Origin: CAYZEE01 sp964477485
Lineage (GTDB): Bacteria; Patescibacteriota; Microgenomatia; Levybacterales; UBA12049
DNA: 15,647 nucleotides
Direction: 5' to 3'
NCBI GenBank assembly: GCA_964477485.1
Contig: CAYZEE010000028.1
Span: forward strand, 1-15,647
Part shown: in pieces, positions 1-6,457 of the stretch
Numbering within the stretch: the first letter of the stretch is position 1
How the letters are laid out: each line of letters begins with the position of its first letter
Translations under genes and position numbers: made by a program
Notes under the pieces: model-generated
Database searches by the model: none
What the model was told of the DNA's origin: nothing
What the model saw: only the letters and a program-made list of their open reading frames with translations

Positions 1-1110
1 AAAATTCTTGTTTCACAAATTAGTAAAATAAAAACAATTATTACCCGCTCCGAGATAGAAGCTCTAATTTTAGAGGCTAACTACATAAAAAAATACAAGC
101 CTAAATATAATATAAAGCTTACGGACGATAAAGCATACCCTTTTGTAAAGATTACATCCTGGGAGAAATATCCTAGGATCTTGATTGTACGAAGAATAAA
201 TGAAACAGAAGAAAATAAAAATATTTATTTCGGGCCATATCCAACAGTCGGAGCATTGAGACTTGTTTTAAAGACTATAAGAAAAATTTTCCCATACCAA
301 TCTGTTTTGAACCACCCAAAAAGAATATGCTTATATAATCATCTGGGTCTTTGTCCCTGCCCTCCCGTTTTTGACTCACCGAAACTTCGGAAAGATTACA
401 AAAACAACATAAAGCACATTATAGATTTTCTTGGCGGCGATACAAAAAAAGTTATAAGAGATCTTGAAAGAGAAAGAAATTTATTTAGTAATTATAAAGA
501 ATTCGAAAAGGCGGCAGTTGCTCAAAAAAAGATGGACGCAATTAGAATTGTAACAAACGGCCACTATCCGTTCCTAGGTGGAAAAACAAATTCAAATGCG
601 CTTGCAATGCTTGAAAAATATCTTAAAGACAACAAGGTTAAGATACAAAAACTAGACAGAATAGAATGTTATGACATTTCAAATATTCAGGGACGTTTTG
701 CCACCGGTTCTATGATTGTTTTTGTAAACGGAGTTTCCGGCAATTCCTTATACAGAAGATTTAGGATTAAAGCAACAAGTACGGAAAAACCGAATGACTT
801 TGCAATGCTTTCCGAAGTAATCGAAAGACGGCTTAACCATAAAGAATGGCCATTTCCAAATTTGATAATTGTTGATGGAGGAAAAGGCCAAGTTTCAACG
901 GTTGTTAAGATAATAAATCAAAAGAAATTAAAAATTCCGATCGTCGGTCTTGCCAAAAGAGAAGAAATTGTAGTAACGTCAGACTTGAAAGAGGTCAGGA
1001 TCCCAAAAGATTCTCCCGCACTTCATTTGCTTATGAGGATAAGAGACGAATCTCACAGATTTGCCATAAATTATCATAAACATCTTAGAGCAAAATCCTT
1101 ACTTTCTTGA
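1..1110 (+). CDS. uvrC: Excinuclease ABC subunit C, 5'-truncated by the window edge
   Basis: UvrC makes the dual incisions of nucleotide excision repair with UvrAB. The frame is open from base 1, so the visible 369 residues lack only the N-terminus. A start at 181 (TTG) would be artificial, because residues 1-60 already read as the end of the GIY-YIG nuclease domain (TRSEIEALILEANYIKKYKP). Next come a cysteine region (C110, C118, C120), a UvrB-binding UVR motif (about 148-182) and the RNase H-like endonuclease domain. All three catalytic positions are visible: D225 in CYDISN, D292 in VDGGKGQ and H352 in DESHRFA. The protein stops about 17 residues after DESHRFA, so the tandem helix-hairpin-helix domain found in E. 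coli UvrC is absent. The 3' end overlaps the convergent solute-binding gene by 12 bp. Identification is secure; the short C-terminus is directly seen. Confidence 0.96.
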   Translation, partial: KILVSQISKIKTIITRSEIEALILEANYIKKYKPKYNIKLTDDKAYPFVKITSWEKYPRILIVRRINETEENKNIYFGPYPTVGALRLVLKTIRKIFPYQSVLNHPKRICLYNHLGLCPCPPVFDSPKLRKDYKNNIKHIIDFLGGDTKKVIRDLERERNLFSNYKEFEKAAVAQKKMDAIRIVTNGHYPFLGGKTNSNALAMLEKYLKDNKVKIQKLDRIECYDISNIQGRFATGSMIVFVNGVSGNSLYRRFRIKATSTEKPNDFAMLSEVIERRLNHKEWPFPNLIIVDGGKGQVSTVVKIINQKKLKIPIVGLAKREEIVVTSDLKEVRIPKDSPALHLLMRIRDESHRFAINYHKHLRAKSLLS

Positions 1111-2457
1111 CACATCGTATTCGTAGGGCAGGTAGAGAAACAAAGCGGGGGGATCATCGAGAAGATATTTTTGAAAATCCGAATAAATGCTCTTCCTCTG
1201 GCTAATGTCAATCGTCTTTCTTCCATCTTCCAATAGCTTGTCAATCCTTAGATTTTTATATCCCGTTATGTTGTCAACTTGATCTGAGTGCCAAAGTATA
1301 TATTGATCCGGGTCTTCGGAAAAACTAAAGTTTCCCAGAAAAATCTGAAAAGTATCCGGGATAGAATCGACGGTTTCAACTTTTGTATTAATGCCTAGCT
1401 TTTTGAAGTTTTGGGAAATTACATTTGCGGTGTCTATATATTGAGGAAGAGTTTTTATGGTTAAAACCGTTTTGGAAAATGCAGGTAGGCCTTTGGATTG
1501 CGATAAAATTGATTTGGCGTGGGCCGGATCTTGACTATGAGAATTTGATATATCATCGTATGCCCATGAGTAAAAAGGGTAGGGGCCTGGATTTCTTTTA
1601 CCGCCCGGCAATGAATCAGGAATCGCATAAGATAGTGCTATCCGTATGTCTTTTTCAGACAAAATTTTATCTTTTGTATTAAAAAATAAAGTAACAAGTT
1701 GATTGTTGCTTAATTTTTTATCTACGACAACTGATTTAAAATTTAAAAATGACGTATTTATAAATTTTAAATTCGAAATTGCGTAAATTTTGTTCACCTC
1801 GCCCAGGACAAAAGCTGTCTTTAAAGCATCCTCTGTTGGGAAAAACTCATATCTTAAGAGCCTGAATGAAGAGTTGGTCGATGTGAGATCAAGGGAAACT
1901 ACAAAATCTCCATTTAATTTAATATTTGATATTTTATAATTTCCGACTCCGATAAACCCTTTTTTAAAAATCGGTCTTGATACTGTTGCGAGAAAAGGGG
2001 AATAACGATCTTTTAATTTAAAAACTATTGTATAATCATCAGGTCTTATTATAGTAACTCCGGAAAATCCATAATCAATATATTTAGAAGTAAGCTTTGT
2101 TCCGTCTGTAAAACTGATATTGTGTTTCAAGAAGAATGTATAAGTTTTGCCGTTATCGCTAACTCTCCAACTTCTTGCGACGCTGGGTCTTACTGTTTCG
2201 TCACTAGAAAATGAAGTTAATCCAAAGGACAATTCATAAAGAATGTTAGAGGGTAAATCGTTTATCGTATAAGAACCGACCATCCCAATTGCTTCATTGC
2301 CAGAGGAAGGAATAACTGACGGAGATATTTTAATCAAAACTCGAATAAACAAAAAAGCTATGAAGCCTATTAAAAAATAGAGCAGAATTAACTTTCCCCA
2401 TTTCTTGATATATGCTTTTGCAAGCCAAAATATAAGACGTCGTCTTATAACAATCAT
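1099..2457 (-). CDS. Membrane-anchored family-5 extracellular solute-binding protein (peptide ABC transporter type)
   Basis: 452 residues. A basic cytoplasmic N-terminus is followed by one membrane segment (about 22-42), with no lipobox cysteine, so it is probably an uncleaved membrane anchor and not a lipoprotein. The extracellular part shows features of the SBP_bac_5 (OppA/DppA) family: PSVARSWRVSDNGKTYTFFL followed by the FTDGTKLTS segment, and later FFNTKDKILSEKDIRIALSY with the downstream AYDDISNSHSQDP and LGINTKVETV stretches. It is shorter than typical OppA-like proteins (over 500 aa). It is the last gene of the minus-strand operon, starting 19 nt after the secG stop. No permease or ATPase gene lies nearby, so it either works with a transporter encoded elsewhere or has been repurposed as a surface receptor. 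Family is confident; substrate is unknown. Confidence 0.85.
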   Translation of the reverse strand: MIVIRRRLIFWLAKAYIKKWGKLILLYFLIGFIAFLFIRVLIKISPSVIPSSGNEAIGMVGSYTINDLPSNILYELSFGLTSFSSDETVRPSVARSWRVSDNGKTYTFFLKHNISFTDGTKLTSKYIDYGFSGVTIIRPDDYTIVFKLKDRYSPFLATVSRPIFKKGFIGVGNYKISNIKLNGDFVVSLDLTSTNSSFRLLRYEFFPTEDALKTAFVLGEVNKIYAISNLKFINTSFLNFKSVVVDKKLSNNQLVTLFFNTKDKILSEKDIRIALSYAIPDSLPGGKRNPGPYPFYSWAYDDISNSHSQDPAHAKSILSQSKGLPAFSKTVLTIKTLPQYIDTANVISQNFKKLGINTKVETVDSIPDTFQIFLGNFSFSEDPDQYILWHSDQVDNITGYKNLRIDKLLEDGRKTIDISQRKSIYSDFQKYLLDDPPALFLYLPYEYDVSRK

Positions 2458-2476
2458 AATTTCGCGAAACTAATCT

Positions 2477-2695
2477 TTAACGCGGGGCAAAAAGAAGAGT
2501 TACTAACGCAAATAGAAAAGAAAGGACAATTGTTATGTAGACAAGTAATTTCTCTATACTTTGTTTACTTCTATAGAACTCTCCTCCCCCTCCGAACGTG
2601 CCAGACAACCCACTTCCTTGCATCTGAAGCAGGATTGAGGTAATCAAAGAAGCAGCAATTAAAATCTGGAGTATTGTTTTAAAAATCATATGCAA
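2477..2695 (-). CDS. secG: Preprotein translocase subunit SecG
   Basis: 72 residues with two membrane helices (about 4-24 and 47-69) joined by the diagnostic SecG loop GSGLSGTFGGGGEFYRSKQS. SecG is the small non-essential subunit of the SecYEG channel and stimulates protein export through the cytoplasmic membrane. Length and topology match the family. It starts 1 nt after the yvcK stop codon and ends 19 nt before the solute-binding protein gene, so it is clearly co-transcribed. Its own downstream neighbour is an exported protein. Confidence 0.95.
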   Translation of the reverse strand: MHMIFKTILQILIAASLITSILLQMQGSGLSGTFGGGGEFYRSKQSIEKLLVYITIVLSFLFALVTLLFAPR

Positions 2696-2696
2696 A

Positions 2697-3650
2697 TTAT
2701 ATATTGTTTAAGACTGCTTTTGCAAGTTTTTTTGGACTGTGATAAAGAGGGAAATTATTGTCAATTAAATCTTCATAGACAACTTTATATTGAAACTTAT
2801 TTTTCTTAATCTCAACAGGTACATATTTATATTCGTTTTTAAACTTTTGAGGGATAACAGGCGAAATGTTGTCGTTTAATAAATAAGTGTCAAATAATGC
2901 CTCTCCGCAATGCTTCTCTATCGCTGCTGCAAAATCCTCAAATGAATATCTTGGAGTCTCATATCTCTTGTTGGCAATATTAACGATAAATAGCTTTCTC
3001 GCCCTCGATTCTTTTATCCGATCGAGTATGTGGGGCACCATGATAACCGGCAAAATAGTAGTGTACAAATCTCCAGGCCCTGTGATAATAACATTAGCAT
3101 TTTTTATCTTATCCAAAACATCTTGATTGACAGGTGGATTTTTAGGTTTTATAAATAATTTTTTTATTTCACCTTTAAAAAAACCTCTGTCAATATTTTC
3201 TTCCCTTGTAACAATATGGCCTTTGGAGGTTTTTGCCCATATTGAAATGGGTACTGCGGTTGCCGGAAGAATTTCCCCTTTTGTCTTAAAAATCTTTTCC
3301 ATCTCTATTAGTCCTTCATTGAAACTTCCTTTAATTGTACTTAAGGCGACTAATATTAAGTTTCCAAGCTTTTGGCCCGGCAAAATATTATCCGGCCCAT
3401 ACCTGTTCCCGCGAAATCTAAACCTAAGAATATCTTTCATGAGTCCATTTTTCTGTGAAAGAGCTATCATGCAATTAATAACATCACCGGGGGGGAAAGT
3501 TTTATAATATCTTCGAAGTCTTCCTGCAGACCCACCATCATCAGCCATAGATACAATCGCAGTTACATCGTTAAACTCGTTTTTAACTCCCGCAAGAAGA
3601 TTTGCTGTTCCGATACCGCCGCCGAGACAGACTATTTTTTTATTAACCAT
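2697..3650 (-). CDS. yvcK: YvcK/CofD-like family protein (gluconeogenesis factor type)
   Basis: 317 residues, the usual length. The N-terminal Rossmann-like nucleotide-binding loop is CLGGGIGTANLL (about 8-19), followed by VSMADDGGSAGRLRR (about 33-47), LGNLILVAL, and the YvcK-type motif TGPGDLYTTILPVIMVPHI near residue 190. In Firmicutes and Actinobacteria YvcK/CuvA binds UDP-sugars and is needed for cell shape and growth on gluconeogenic carbon. The related CofD transfers a phospholactyl group to F420 precursors, but the PGDLYTTI motif and the absence of F420 genes here favour YvcK. The ATG overlaps the end of the upstream membrane-protein gene by 19 nt, indicating translational coupling. 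Exact biochemical role is inferred. Confidence 0.9.
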   Translation of the reverse strand: MVNKKIVCLGGGIGTANLLAGVKNEFNDVTAIVSMADDGGSAGRLRRYYKTFPPGDVINCMIALSQKNGLMKDILRFRFRGNRYGPDNILPGQKLGNLILVALSTIKGSFNEGLIEMEKIFKTKGEILPATAVPISIWAKTSKGHIVTREENIDRGFFKGEIKKLFIKPKNPPVNQDVLDKIKNANVIITGPGDLYTTILPVIMVPHILDRIKESRARKLFIVNIANKRYETPRYSFEDFAAAIEKHCGEALFDTYLLNDNISPVIPQKFKNEYKYVPVEIKKNKFQYKVVYEDLIDNNFPLYHSPKKLAKAVLNNI

Positions 3651-4030
3651 GTTAAAAAAGTAATAATAACGGAAAGAAATAATCCTGACGCTATGAAGGC
3701 AAAAACTTCATTAAGATAAACTCGGGGTATAATAAACCCTGCAAAAGAAAATCCCTGGAAAACAAAAGGCACAATCTTTATATTAGGAACAAAAAGAGTT
3801 AATAAATAAAGAATGATAATATTTACTACGAAAGAGAATGTACCAAGGGTAATAATATTTAAAGGCAGCGTAAGAATATTTAATACAGGCTTTACCACGA
3901 GAAACATTATCGCTAGAACAACTGCGCCAAAAACATAAGTCAGTACACCGCCTGATATTTGAACTCCCGACAAAAATTGGGTCACTACAAAAAGAGAAAA
4001 TGCGTAAAAAATGATATTTCTAATAACCAT
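3632..4030 (-). CDS. Four-helix membrane protein of the phage-holin-4_2/YvlD family
   Basis: 132 residues from the chosen start, nearly all hydrophobic, with four predicted membrane helices and the family signature VVKPVLNILTLPLNIITLG (long loop after helix 2). The family is named for mycobacteriophage holins, but chromosomal copies (YvlD-like) occur widely and are not phage genes; nothing else here is phage-like. Start choice: an ATG at 4036 lies only 1 nt after an AGGTGG Shine-Dalgarno sequence, whereas the in-frame ATG at 4030 lies 7 nt after it, so 4030 is preferred. This is the first gene of the four-gene operon and has the clearest SD in the window. Function unknown; an envelope or stress role is possible. 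Confidence 0.85.
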   Translation of the reverse strand: MVIRNIIFYAFSLFVVTQFLSGVQISGGVLTYVFGAVVLAIMFLVVKPVLNILTLPLNIITLGTFSFVVNIIILYLLTLFVPNIKIVPFVFQGFSFAGFIIPRVYLNEVFAFIASGLFLSVIITFLTWLIKK

Positions 4031-4034
4031 TTTC

Positions 4035-4107
4035 ATACCACCTGAAAAGTCATAAATATCTTCTGATGCTATCAGATATAAACTTCTCTGTCAAACTCAG
4101 GTGGTAT
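4035..4107. repeat. Perfect 11-bp inverted repeat bracketing the divergent promoter region
   Basis: ATACCACCTGA at 4035-4045 and its exact reverse complement TCAGGTGGTAT at 4097-4107 flank a 51-bp spacer that contains the minus-strand promoter and a smaller nested inverted repeat (4062-4076). The left arm supplies the Shine-Dalgarno sequence of the minus-strand operon; the right arm supplies the extended -10 TGG and the first bases of TATAAT for rnhB. It could be a pair of operator half-sites, a DNA cruciform, or coincidence of an SD on one strand and a -10 on the other. Confidence 0.6.
4066..4094 (-). promoter_or_regulatory. Sigma70-type promoter of the holin-like/yvcK/secG/SBP operon
   Basis: On the minus strand TTGACA (4094-4089) is followed after exactly 17 bp by TAGCAT (4071-4066). 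The predicted transcript starts near 4059 and has a leader of about 30 nt carrying AGGTGG before the ATG at 4030. The -35 is a perfect consensus; the -10 matches 4 of 6. The -10 lies inside a small inverted repeat TCTGAT-gct-ATCAGA (4062-4076). Confidence 0.6.
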
Positions 4108-4110
4108 AAT
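4102..4110 (+). promoter_or_regulatory. Extended -10 promoter of rnhB, predicted leaderless
   Basis: TGG-TATAAT: an extended -10 TG at 4102-4103 and a perfect -10 box at 4105-4110. No good -35 is visible at 16-18 bp upstream, consistent with an extended -10 promoter. Exactly 7 nt separate the -10 from the ATG at 4118, so transcription should begin at or within a base or two of the start codon and leave no room for an SD. Confidence 0.65.
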
Positions 4111-4117
4111 TTATGGA

Positions 4118-4789
4118 ATGAAAAAACCCACATTTATAGAAGAGCGTAAGCTTTGGAAAAAAAAATGTAATTTTGTGATAGGAGTTGATGAGGTTGGCCG
4201 AGGCAGTTTTGCGGGACCGGTCGTGGCAGGTGCGGTTGTATTTGATAAAAATGTATATAATAAAGCTGATACGAAAGTTGCAATTTCGCAGATAAATGAC
4301 TCTAAACTCATAAGCCCGAGGAAAAGGGAAGTGCTCTCAAAAGAAATAAAAAAACACGCGCTTGTGTATGCAGTTTCGATAATAGGTGTCTCAACGATAA
4401 ATAAAATCGGGGTAGGAAAAGCAAGTGAAATGGCAATACGAAAAGCTGTTAAATCCATATTTGGCCAAATTCTTGAAATAAAAAAAAGCAGGCCGCCAAT
4501 TTTTGTTTTGGCAGACGGTTTTCATATCCGTTATATCCGCGGGATCGGACTTGTAAATCAAAAAGCAATAGTAAAAGGGGACAGAAAAAGCGTATCTATA
4601 GCTGCTGCGTCAATTATTGCTAAAGTTTACAGGGATGAACTTATGAGCAATTTAAGCATGAAATATAAGAAATATGGGTTTTCAAAAAATAAAGGTTATG
4701 GCACAAAAGAGCATCAAGCAGCTTTAAGAAAATATGGACTTTGTAAAATTCACCGCACATCGTTTAACCTAAGCAAGTTTTTAGCTTGA
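4118..4789 (+). CDS. rnhB: Ribonuclease HII
   Basis: 223 residues. RNase HII cleaves RNA in RNA-DNA hybrids and starts removal of single ribonucleotides misincorporated into DNA. The four acidic metal-binding residues of the family are present: D24 and E25 in GVDEVGRGSFAGPVVAGAVV, D133 in LADG, and D155 in VKGDRKS. The conserved NDSKLISPRKRE, SIAAASIIAKVYRDELM and GYGTKEHQAAL segments and the C-terminal IHRTSF motif are intact. Compared with T. maritima RNase HII there are a few extra residues between D133 and D155. It is transcribed divergently from the membrane-protein operon and overlaps the convergent 67-aa gene by 9 bp. Confidence 0.96.
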   Translation: MKKPTFIEERKLWKKKCNFVIGVDEVGRGSFAGPVVAGAVVFDKNVYNKADTKVAISQINDSKLISPRKREVLSKEIKKHALVYAVSIIGVSTINKIGVGKASEMAIRKAVKSIFGQILEIKKSRPPIFVLADGFHIRYIRGIGLVNQKAIVKGDRKSVSIAAASIIAKVYRDELMSNLSMKYKKYGFSKNKGYGTKEHQAALRKYGLCKIHRTSFNLSKFLA

Positions 4790-4984
4790 AATCAGTCCTC
4801 CTTCAACTTTTTCACGAAGATCAATAAGGCCTTGAGTTTCTTTGGAAGTAAATTCTCCTTTTGCGACCAAAACGCCGTCATCTACTACTGTTACCAATCT
4901 CCATCTTCCTGGAATGGGACGCAGAGTTCTACTTTCCCAGGACGGAAAAATTAAATGTTTCTCTTTCGCCTTAACTAAGTTCAT
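4781..4984 (-). CDS. Small 67-aa protein of unknown function coupled to the SDR gene
   Basis: I do not recognise this protein. Its start overlaps the stop of the upstream dehydrogenase gene by 4 nt (ATGA), a classic translational-coupling arrangement, which supports it being real. It has a basic, tryptophan-containing N-terminal half (LIFPSWESRTLRPIPGRWRL), a likely beta stretch (VTVVDDGVLVAKGEF) and a charged helical tail (SKETQGLIDLREKVEGG). There is no signal peptide or membrane segment, so it is probably cytoplasmic. It overlaps the convergent rnhB end by 9 bp. An opposite-strand frame at 4842-5033 is a shadow. Confidence 0.6.
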   Translation of the reverse strand: MNLVKAKEKHLIFPSWESRTLRPIPGRWRLVTVVDDGVLVAKGEFTSKETQGLIDLREKVEGGLISS

Positions 4985-5703
4985 ACTCTTTTCATCCAGT
5001 CATGGGCAAAAATCTCTGCTTCCTTGTTTTTAATGCCTTCGATAATCTTTTCTGCAATATATTCTGCGGTATCGGCAGGACGGAGATTGTCGTTGCCTTC
5101 CGCTTCCTGAATAAATTTACTAACGCCTATCATATTTTTGTCAAAATCAGTTTTTGTAATATAGGGATAAGCAACGCTTACGCTTATTCCGTCCTCCTTA
5201 AGCTCTTCACGAGCCGTAAGACTAATAGCGTTTAAGGCTCGTTTTGTAGCTGAATATGCGCTCATACCCGGCAGATACATAAGCGAAGTTCCGGAGCTTA
5301 TATTTACAATTATGCCGCCACCCTGTTTTTTCATTATCGCAGTTACAAGCTGCATGGCTTTAAGAGGGCCTAAGACATTCAGTGTAAAAAGCTCAAGAAA
5401 ATCATTCCTATCGATTTTCTCAATTTCCGCATCATAACCGCGGCCTGCATTATTAACCAATATATCAATTCTTCCAAAATGATTTTTAACTTCATTAACC
5501 ATTCTCTCTATATCTTCTTCTTTTCTCATGTCAGCAATTACCGACAGGGAATTATCCAATTCTTTTGAGAGTTTTTCAATTTTGTCTTTTGACCGCGCAA
5601 CGAGAGCAACTTTTGCGCCATTTTCTGTAAGAAGCTTTACTATGGCCTTGCCAATTCCGGACGATGCACCGGTTACTATCACGATCTTGTTTTCTATTCT
5701 CAT
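4981..5703 (-). CDS. Short-chain dehydrogenase/reductase (SDR)
   Basis: 240 residues, a classical SDR of the usual length. Visible motifs: cofactor loop TGASSGIG near residues 11-18, NNAG near 86-89, catalytic serine in VNISSGT, and the YSATK active-site Tyr/Lys near 151-155. The residue after the second beta strand (VALVAR) is basic, which in this family usually means NADP(H) preference. The substrate cannot be read from sequence; general annotations would be ketoacyl-ACP-reductase-like or SDR of unspecified specificity. The ATG sits 7 nt after an extended -10 box, suggesting leaderless translation. It is followed by the coupled 67-aa gene. Confidence 0.92.
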   Translation of the reverse strand: MRIENKIVIVTGASSGIGKAIVKLLTENGAKVALVARSKDKIEKLSKELDNSLSVIADMRKEEDIERMVNEVKNHFGRIDILVNNAGRGYDAEIEKIDRNDFLELFTLNVLGPLKAMQLVTAIMKKQGGGIIVNISSGTSLMYLPGMSAYSATKRALNAISLTAREELKEDGISVSVAYPYITKTDFDKNMIGVSKFIQEAEGNDNLRPADTAEYIAEKIIEGIKNKEAEIFAHDWMKRV

Positions 5704-5710
5704 GAATCTA

Positions 5711-5719
5711 ATTGTACCA
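5711..5719 (-). promoter_or_regulatory. Extended -10 promoter of the SDR gene, predicted leaderless
   Basis: Minus-strand TGG-TACAAT: TG at 5719-5718 and the -10 at 5716-5711, followed by 7 nt and the ATG at 5703-5701. Spacing and sequence closely copy the rnhB promoter (TGGTATAAT plus 7 nt). No convincing -35 is present. Confidence 0.6.
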
Positions 5720-5753
5720 CAAAATCGTAAGATTGCCTTTTATTTTTTTATTT

Positions 5754-5759
5754 TATAAA
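5754..5759 (+). promoter_or_regulatory. -10 box upstream of the anchored surface protein gene
   Basis: TATAAA at 5754-5759 precedes the ATG at 5768 by 8 nt, again leaderless spacing. The surrounding DNA is almost pure A/T, so a match here carries less weight than the other sites; no clear -35 is present. Confidence 0.35.
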
Positions 5760-5767
5760 CTTAAAAT

Positions 5768-6439
5768 ATGCTAAATAGCATCAAGGACCAGTTTCTGAAC
5801 TTACGCCTTAAGAGAGACGAAAGAGAAATAAAGATTGGTTTTTTTATTGTTGGACTCGTAACAATTATACTATTGTTTAATGTCATATATCTAAATATCA
5901 AAATTTCCAAAAATAACTCCGCCAAGTCTCATCCCTCTTCTGCTTTTTTGACTCCGACCTCAACGATAATCAAGCCACCTCCAACGGCATTAATCCCATC
6001 TACCAATGCAACACAATCGGCTAAACAATCAACTATCACTGAACATGCTTCAAATACTCGAGTTTCAGGTGCTACAAAAGATTATTATATCAATTTAGGA
6101 TCTGGAACTGACCAGTCAAGCGATTGGGCAGATGTTCAGGGCGCGCTAACAACATTTGATTTTGGGCAATACTACAACATTAAAGAGGTTCATTTTGAGG
6201 CATCTATCAGCGTGCCAACTGCAAATGGAACGGTATCTGTCAGATTATTTAACGAGACTGATATGCATCCTGTCTGGAATTCCGAGATAACAGGTCCTGC
6301 AAGCTCTCAATCAACCCTTATGATTTCTCCGGGTATTATTTATGATAATGCACCTAAAATGTACCAGGTTCAAATGAAAAGCCAATTAAATGTCTCTGCA
6401 AACCTTCTTGAAGCAAGATTTCACATAATAGCACAATAA
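5768..6439 (+). CDS. Membrane-anchored extracellular protein of unknown function
   Basis: 223 residues. A charged cytoplasmic N-terminus rich in Arg/Lys/Glu (1-22) is followed by one membrane helix (about 23-43), a low-complexity Ser/Thr/Pro/Ala linker (about 50-100) and a C-terminal domain (about 105-223) rich in alternating hydrophobic residues, consistent with a beta-sandwich. Segments such as DYYINLGSGTDQSSDWADVQ and VSVRLFNETDMHPVWNSEI do not match a family I can name. The architecture, anchor plus linker plus exposed domain, is the same as that of the NPCBM/dockerin protein at 8302. Convergent with the regulator gene at 18 bp distance, with no obvious terminator between. Confidence 0.75.
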   Translation: MLNSIKDQFLNLRLKRDEREIKIGFFIVGLVTIILLFNVIYLNIKISKNNSAKSHPSSAFLTPTSTIIKPPPTALIPSTNATQSAKQSTITEHASNTRVSGATKDYYINLGSGTDQSSDWADVQGALTTFDFGQYYNIKEVHFEASISVPTANGTVSVRLFNETDMHPVWNSEITGPASSQSTLMISPGIIYDNAPKMYQVQMKSQLNVSANLLEARFHIIAQ

Positions 6440-6457
6440 AACGGCTTATCGTCATTA

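Noticed and set aside
3127..3507. 126-aa frame on plus, and 2887-3126 beside it
   Set aside because: Both lie wholly antisense to the well-conserved yvcK gene.
3632..4030. Prophage or lysis gene because of the holin family name
   Set aside because: The neighbours are housekeeping genes and the family occurs widely on chromosomes as YvlD-like proteins.
4099..4104. AGGTGG as a Shine-Dalgarno for rnhB
   Set aside because: It lies 13 nt from the ATG and upstream of the predicted transcription start, so it would not be in the mRNA.
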